64,000 nt of DNA from contig NC_089434.1 in NCBI RefSeq assembly GCF_026210795.1, forward strand, positions 1,550,001 through 1,614,000, read 5' to 3'. The translations under genes were made by a program, and so were the position numbers. Shown piece by piece: positions 62,371 to 64,000 of this stretch; the stretch's first letter is position 1, and each line of letters begins with the position of its first letter. The notes beneath the pieces are model-generated. The model had not been told where the DNA came from and did no database searches. It saw only the letters and a list, made by a program, of their open reading frames with translations. This DNA comes from Rhizophagus irregularis. Lineage: Eukaryota > Glomeromycota > Glomeromycetes > Glomerales > Glomeraceae.

Positions 62371-62869
62371 CTTTTAATTTTAACTATAAATAAATTATTC
62401 CGAAATAAAATCGGTAATTCTACAATTACCGTATATTTTTTTTCATTGGTAAATGTTTATCATCAAAAACGAAGAGATAAAATCATTCTAAAATTAAGAT
62501 AATTTTAACTGATTTTGGTTATTAAGATCAACACTAAAATGTCCGTCCAGCACGTGACGTCGTACAATATAAGTTAAAAATAATTACTCATATGAGTCAT
62601 GATGTGAGTTTCGTCATGAATAATCGAGTATATAATTTAAATAACATAAATATATCTTTTATCTTCTTTTTTTTTCGTCTTCTTTTTTTAGGTCTTCTTA
62701 TCTTTTTTTTTTTAGGTCTATCTTTTCTCTGTCTAGGTCTTCTCTTTATTATTAGGCTCCTTTCTTTACGTCTTCCTTTAGGTATGTGGGTTGAGAGTAT
62801 GTAGGGTTGTGTGTGGGTGGTGTGTGTATGTTTGTGTATTTCTTTCCCTTTCGTATTTCCTTTCCCGTT
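62371..62869. other. Non-coding spacer, pyrimidine-rich at right
   Basis: AT-rich at first, then TTTTTTAGGTCTTCT-type pyrimidine repeats from 62660 that lead into the minisatellite. No gene seen. Confidence 0.55.
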
Positions 62870-63395
62870 TTCCCCTTTCCCTCACGTATTACCCTATTCC
62901 CCTTTCCCTCTCGTATTCCCCTTTCCCTCTCGTATTCCCCTTTCCCTCTCGTTTTCCCCTTTCCCTCTCGTATTCCCCTTTCCCTCTCGTTTTCCCCTTT
63001 CCCTCTCGTTTTCCCCTTTCCCTCTCGTATTCCCCTTTCCCTCTCGTTTTCCCCTTTCCCTCTCGTTTTCCCCTTTCCCTCTCGTATTCCCCTTTCCCTC
63101 TCGTTTTCCCCTTTCCCTCTCGTTTTCCCCTTTCCCTCTCGTTTTCCCCTTTCCCTCTCGTTTTCCCCTTTCCCTCTCGTTTTCCCCTTTCCCTTTCGTA
63201 TTCCCCTTTCCCTTTCGTATTCCCTTTCCCTTTCGTATTCCCCTTTCCCTCTCGTATTCCCCTTTCCCTTTCGTATTCCCCTTTCCCTTTCGTATTCCCC
63301 TTTCCCTTTCGTATTCCCCTTTCCCTTTCGTATTCCCCTTTCCCTTTCGTATTCCCCTTTCCCTTTCGTATTCCCCTTTCCCTTTCGTTCTCCCC
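62870..63395. repeat. 19-bp minisatellite, about 27 units
   Basis: The consensus CCCCTTTCCCTCTCGTATT is repeated with three variants: CTCTCGTATT and CTCTCGTTTT intermixed in the left half, CTTTCGTATT in the right half. Because 19 is not divisible by three and the unit has no stop in any phase, long open frames appear in several frames of both strands; none is a real gene. The minus strand has regular runs of four and three G. Confidence 0.93.
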
Positions 63396-64000
63396 TTCCC
63401 CCCTGATCAATGTTGCTGCACCTCAACGTGGTGATCAGGTGACAACAAGTTTTTAAAAAGACTTGGCTAAGTCAGCAACAAATAGTAACTACATATTACA
63501 TAAGCCATATCGATTTAATAAAACATACCACAAGTTTTAATTTTGAAAGAGCCGTTGTTATTAACTCACTTTCTGGAGGTCCAAAGGCTATTGAAATATT
63601 ATCATTGAAGCAGTTAATATAAATGGACGTATGTATATATATAAATTATTTTTCAACAAGTTCTGTGATCAATAAACTAATTAATTAATATTTATTGGTT
63701 ATAATAGGTATTATCAACATAAAAAGAAATTACAAGTTTTTGATATATATGTGCGGTACTCTAAAACCCCTCAAAAAAACCTTACCTTAATAAACAACGT
63801 GATACCAAATATAACAATCTTCATATAATTCTGAATAATTTTTTTGTTCCTATTGGATAAAGAATTATAATTCACAAAATCTGGACTTGTTTCCACAAGC
63901 AATTTATATTCAATTAGTTGGTTAAGGAATGCCTGTGTTTATACAGCAGAAACAAAGTACATCTATACAACATTGGAGATATACTCAATATCGTTTAACC
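63396..64000. other. Intergenic DNA at window end
   Basis: It begins with an imperfect palindrome CTGATCA...TGATCAG at 63402-63437. No gene is recognised further on. Confidence 0.5.

Noticed and set aside
62752-63456. Several overlapping open frames of 170-225 residues on both strands
   Set aside because: They are produced by a 19-bp tandem repeat without stops in these phases; composition is purely repetitive.
1-64000. tRNA or rRNA genes
   Set aside because: I looked for conserved tRNA box B-type words and rRNA-like GC-rich blocks by eye and found none convincing; a covariance search could change this.

Overview
The window looks like nuclear DNA of an arbuscular mycorrhizal fungus close to Rhizophagus (Glomeromycotina). 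This is inferred from the very AT-rich intergenic DNA, short GT-AG introns, intron-poor F-box genes, expanded tyrosine-kinase-like (TKL) kinases with a Cys-rich leader, and abundant nested mobile elements. No database search was possible.

Layout. 1-28 kb is host DNA: the 5' part of a kinase gene (1-319), a six-exon secreted copper-radical (glyoxal) oxidase (7177-9490), a TKL-type kinase with a tail of small in-phase exons (15021-17280), a partial kinase copy broken by a MITE (20062-23349), and an F-box gene (26446-27981). Between them lie AT-rich DNA and several inverted-repeat elements. 28.34-60.56 kb is one nest of transposons. 60.6-64 kb is host DNA with a decayed LINE remnant and a 19-bp minisatellite.

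The nest reads like a Russian doll. (1) A Ty3/gypsy retrotransposon on the minus strand has 488-bp LTRs at 28344-28831 and 60073-60560. Its gag-pol junction carries a textbook -1 frameshift signal. (2) A 25,002-bp Maverick/Polinton-related element (30554-55555; 486-bp terminal inverted repeats; 6-bp target duplication CTCAAC) sits inside the gypsy pol gene between RNase H and integrase; removing it with one duplication copy restores the pol frame. (3) The Polinton-like element is itself hit by a 1.3-kb TG...CA insertion (probable solo LTR) in its packaging ATPase, a 520-bp MITE in a zinc-finger gene, and a full-length 8.2-kb LINE just upstream of a 2-cysteine-adaptor gene.

The Polinton-like element encodes a chromodomain integrase, protein-primed-type family B DNA polymerase, superfamily 3 (D5-like) helicase, A32-type packaging ATPase, a zinc-ribbon protein, a 2-cysteine-adaptor protein, two F-box proteins and several unknowns. 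I find no double-jelly-roll capsid or adenovirus-type protease gene. In the place where such genes might sit is a coiled-coil / retrotransposon-type Gag / aspartic-protease-like module. That suggests a self-synthesising DNA transposon whose particle may be built from Gag, and it is the most interesting object in the window.

The elements are mostly dead: many in-frame stops (almost all TGA, most explicable as CGA to TGA changes) and four one-base contractions of C/G runs. The latter could be decay or sequencing error.
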